From: Bacteroidales bacterium UBA1410
Lineage (GTDB): Bacteria > Bacteroidota > Bacteroidia > Bacteroidales > Dysgonomonadaceae
Direction of reading: 5' to 3'
Assembly (NCBI GenBank): GCA_002305015.1
Contig: DBPW01000034.1
Span: forward strand, 1 to 27,489
DNA length: 27,489 nucleotides
Positions 25,804-27,489 of this stretch are shown one piece after another. A program made the translations under genes and the position numbers. The notes beneath the pieces were generated by a model, which was given only the letters and a program-made list of their open reading frames with translations, was not told the DNA's origin and did not search any database. Positions within the stretch are counted from its first letter, which is position 1; each line of letters starts with the position of its first letter.

Positions 25804-26598
25804 TTATTTTTCCGAAAGTTGAACATCAACCCATACAGGCCGATGATCCGAAGCCATCGATTCATTTTCAACGCAGGTCTGCAAAACCTTGATACGGAAT
25901 AAAGGATTCTTTTTGAAAAAGATATAATCGATGCAGTTACGGGGATTATCCGAAGGGAAAGTTGGCCGAGAAGGGTTATTCAGTATTTCCCATGTCTTTG
26001 CGAGTTCAGCGATTTCGGGGGATTCCGGTGTTGTATTCAAATCGCCGGCCAGAAAAACAGGCTTGGTCGTATACTTCTCAGTTACCTTATTAATTATATC
26101 AATCGAAGATAATCGATCGGATGGGGTAAGCGACCAATGGGTGCAACACATCACGTAACCGGGCAATTCAACCACCAACAGGCTCCTTTTCTCCTCACTA
26201 CCCGGAAGTGGTACGGTCACTTTTCGCAACGGCTTCTCCTTGCTCAATATGCCAATTCCGTATTTACCGCCCCGGTAATCAATGGATGCACCATAAGAAG
26301 CATGCATGTCGAGCTTTTTTGCCAGTTCGTCAAGAACCACTTTGCCTTGGCTGCGTTCCGTGGCACTGTCCAGCTCCTGAAGAGCCACACAATCAGGATC
26401 GATTCGCCTGATCACACCAGCTATACGATCGTAATCCGGCACCTCATCCATTCCTATTCCATTGCGTATATTATAGGAAAGAATTCGAATCTTCCCCGAA
26501 TCCGATTTTCGCTCCCCTTGCCGGAAGAAATCAACATTGGTAAACAAAAACAAAATCGCTGCACTTAAAAAATAAGCGACAAAATAGCCAGTCTTCAT
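25804..26598 (-). CDS. Endonuclease/exonuclease/phosphatase (EEP) family protein
   Basis: 264 residues with one N-terminal hydrophobic segment (about 4-21) that could be a membrane anchor or signal peptide, so the enzyme domain is probably outside the cytosol. EEP motifs are complete: SYNIRNG with N43, LQELD with E75, TH (153-154), GDLN with D186 and N188, IDYIF and SDH with D251-H252. The fold covers DNase I, inositol-phosphate and sphingomyelin phosphodiesterases and others. Nuclease activity should not be assumed here. It is the first gene of the proposed operon, with a candidate promoter 55 bases upstream and 107 bp before the PHP gene. The pairing with another phosphoesterase suggests that a phosphate ester or phosphodiester is a substrate. 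Confidence 0.88.
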   Translation of the reverse strand: MKTGYFVAYFLSAAILFLFTNVDFFRQGERKSDSGKIRILSYNIRNGIGMDEVPDYDRIAGVIRRIDPDCVALQELDSATERSQGKVVLDELAKKLDMHASYGASIDYRGGKYGIGILSKEKPLRKVTVPLPGSEEKRSLLVVELPGYVMCCTHWSLTPSDRLSSIDIINKVTEKYTTKPVFLAGDLNTTPESPEIAELAKTWEILNNPSRPTFPSDNPRNCIDYIFFKKNPLFRIKVLQTCVENESMASDHRPVWVDVQLSEK

Positions 26599-26652
26599 TT
26601 TATTATGATATTTTTTCTTTAAAAAATAGGGTTATTATCTTCACTTGCCACC

Positions 26653-26682
26653 CAAAGATATATCCATTCAATTAATCATCAA
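26653..26682 (-). promoter_or_regulatory. Candidate promoter of the six-gene operon
   Basis: Minus-strand -7 box TATCTTTG (26653-26660) matches TAnnTTTG. A TTG (26680-26682) lies exactly 19 bases upstream at the -33 position. It is the best two-part match to the Bacteroidota promoter in the window. The -7 box ends 54 bases before the start codon at 26598, leaving an A-rich leader of about 45-50 bases. Confidence 0.55.
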
Positions 26683-26757
26683 TCCAATCGATATGTCGTA
26701 TTTAAAAAAAACCTCTTTTATATTTTTACAACTAAATAAATTGCTTTCAAATATACG

Positions 26758-26779
26758 ACTTAAATTTTAAAATTTAAGT
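26758..26779. repeat. 22-bp perfect palindrome
   Basis: Half-site ACTTAAATTTT (26758-26768) is followed directly by its exact reverse complement (26769-26779). It lies about 75 bases upstream of the candidate -33 element of the operon. It could be a regulator-binding site or a cruciform-prone AT tract. No protein can be assigned. Confidence 0.8.
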
Positions 26780-26861
26780 ACTATCAAAAAAAATCCCGGA
26801 ATTACTTATCTGCTTCCTTTTCTTATACAATTTTTATACTAATTTAAGTTAGTCATACCAC

Positions 26862-26877
26862 TTGCCCAATTGGGCAA
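26862..26877. repeat. 16-bp perfect palindrome near the insertion-sequence remnant
   Basis: TTGCCCAATTGGGCAA is fully self-complementary and is GC-richer than its surroundings. It lies ten bases beyond the orfB-remnant stop. A smaller inverted repeat (ACTAA at 26838-26842, TTAGT at 26849-26853) is adjacent. It could be an operator or a sequence near the end of the decayed element. Confidence 0.75.
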
Positions 26878-26886
26878 CTCATGGGA

Positions 26887-27240
26887 CTACGCAGTTAAAA
26901 GATGCAATTGCTCCGGATTTTTATATTCTTGAGATTGATAGAATCTTTCAGCGTTATAAAATTCATTAAATTCCTTATTTTATGATATAATTCCAAACCA
27001 TTGTCAGACGGTTCAAGATAAATTTTCTCCTGTTTTATATTTCGACGGAATCTTTTTATGAAATACATTGCCAATTGTCTGACCCTTTCTTGTGCGTCTT
27101 ATCGACAATTTAACGTGATCCCATAGCATGCAGATCCATTTTCCAGCATAATCGGCAAATCGCTTGGGATTTACTTCATGATCCGGACCTTGTAAATAAG
27201 CCGCCATTATGGGAACTCCATGAAAAGGAGTTATTGTATA
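26887..27240 (-). pseudogene. IS3-family orfB (DDE transposase) remnant
   Basis: Blocks recognised in order: TPFHGVPIMAAYLQ and HEVNPKR, the HTH_21 region of IS3 OrfB, continuing in a shifted frame as CRLCWKMDLHAMGSR. Next is KGQTIGNVF, which resembles the GKGRAIDNVF core motif. After a frameshift near 27059 comes IKRFRRNIKQEKIYLEP and then SDNGLELYHKI, down to 26976. After another shift at 26973 comes EFNEFYNAERFYQSQEYKNP, ending in a stop at 26887. At least three frame changes and a missing catalytic middle make it non-functional. A 64-codon open stretch at 27013-27207 inside it is only a fragment of this pseudogene. Confidence 0.8.
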
Positions 27241-27472
27241 TTGAAGTTAGCTAATTTTCTTAAATGGAGCATCTTTCTCTTCATCATCTTCAATTTTTGA
27301 AGCCCCTTTTCAAAAACTGTACTCGAATTGGATAAAAATTGACTCTTCCAGGTTCATATCTTACTCACCCAAATCTCATACTTCCGACCGATTTCCCTGT
27401 TAGTTTTTCTTTCTTGAAGTACTTCCAAGATTACTTTGGTTAGAACCATGAATTGTAAGTTTTTCTTTTCAT
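27241..27472 (-). pseudogene. IS3-family orfA (helix-turn-helix) remnant
   Basis: It begins MKRKTYNSWF at 27472. After a one-base shift it continues TKVILEVLQERKTNREIGRK, then TWKSQFLSNSSTVFEKGASK and EDDEEKDAPFKKIS, which is the HTH_Tnp_1 layout of IS3 OrfA. In-frame stops interrupt it after YEIWVSKI and after FKKIS. The final LQ is joined directly to the orfB remnant in the same frame, which marks the internal deletion. Confidence 0.8.
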
Positions 27473-27489
27473 ACGTAAATTGTTTATAT

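Larger units (their letters stand above)
26599..26886. other. AT-rich gene-free stretch upstream of the sugar operon
   Basis: This 288-bp stretch shows no supportable ORF. It contains the candidate operon promoter (26653-26682) and two perfect palindromes (26758-26779 and 26862-26877), and it leads into the decayed insertion sequence. It is markedly AT-rich compared with the flanking genes. Confidence 0.7.
26887..27472 (-). mobile_element. Decayed IS3-family insertion sequence remnant
   Basis: Translating the minus strand while allowing frame changes gives successive blocks of an IS3-family orfA and then orfB, in the right order and orientation. An internal deletion joins the end of orfA to the orfB N-terminal helix-turn-helix region. 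A second deletion removes most of the integrase core, including the first catalytic Asp region. Neither terminal inverted repeats nor target duplications could be identified. The right end may extend past the window. Confidence 0.8.

Noticed and set aside
27013..27207. 64-codon minus-strand frame as an independent small gene
   Set aside because: Its sequence fits a damaged stretch of IS3-family OrfB, and the matching continues in other frames on both sides, so it is part of a pseudogene.

Overview
This window comes from a member of the phylum Bacteroidota, most likely order Bacteroidales. A Dysgonomonadaceae-like genus such as Petrimonas or Proteiniphilum is my guess and is not proven. The clues are candidate promoters of the Bacteroidota type (TAnnTTTG -7 boxes, often followed by GCA), mostly weak Shine-Dalgarno sites, the dapB-lepB-wbqC cluster, a long-form signal peptidase I, a Kdo transferase for lipid A, and a DUF1080 / Gfo-Idh sugar operon. 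No tRNA, rRNA or CRISPR array was seen.

Left part (1-17753), mostly housekeeping. A PEP/pyruvate-binding receiver-domain protein (minus) diverges from guaA (plus). guaA converges, over a shared hairpin terminator, on pgpH (minus), a membrane HD-domain cyclic-di-AMP phosphodiesterase homologue. Upstream of pgpH on the minus strand lie waaA and gltX (stop and start overlapping), then wbqC and lepB (TAATG overlap) and dapB, then a separate NAD-dependent epimerase/dehydratase. The plus-strand set dsbD, mazG and azoR follows, closed by a strong bidirectional hairpin terminator. The themes are GMP synthesis, second-messenger turnover, lipopolysaccharide core, protein export and disulfide chemistry, lysine/cell-wall precursors and nucleotide clean-up.

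Right part (17754-26598), accessory metabolism. Six minus-strand genes look like one operon. A candidate promoter lies at 26653-26682. The order is endonuclease/exonuclease/phosphatase-fold enzyme, secreted PHP-domain phosphoesterase, Tat-exported Gfo/Idh/MocA oxidoreductase, a 1133-residue secreted HEAT-repeat protein ending in two DUF1080 (3-keto-disaccharide hydrolase) domains, a small DoxX-type membrane protein, and a second Gfo/Idh/MocA oxidoreductase with an uncleaved-looking Tat-like anchor. Gaps are 107, 41, 19, 7 and 5 bp. All products carry an export signal or membrane segment. I infer an extracytoplasmic pathway that oxidises a glycoside at C3 and then cleaves the keto-glycoside, with DoxX as a possible route for electrons to quinone. 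This is the most interesting system in the window.

Right edge (26599-27489): an AT-rich gene-free stretch with two long perfect palindromes, then a heavily decayed IS3-family insertion sequence (orfA and orfB remnants with deletions, frameshifts and stops). The first 203 bases hold no gene that I can support.
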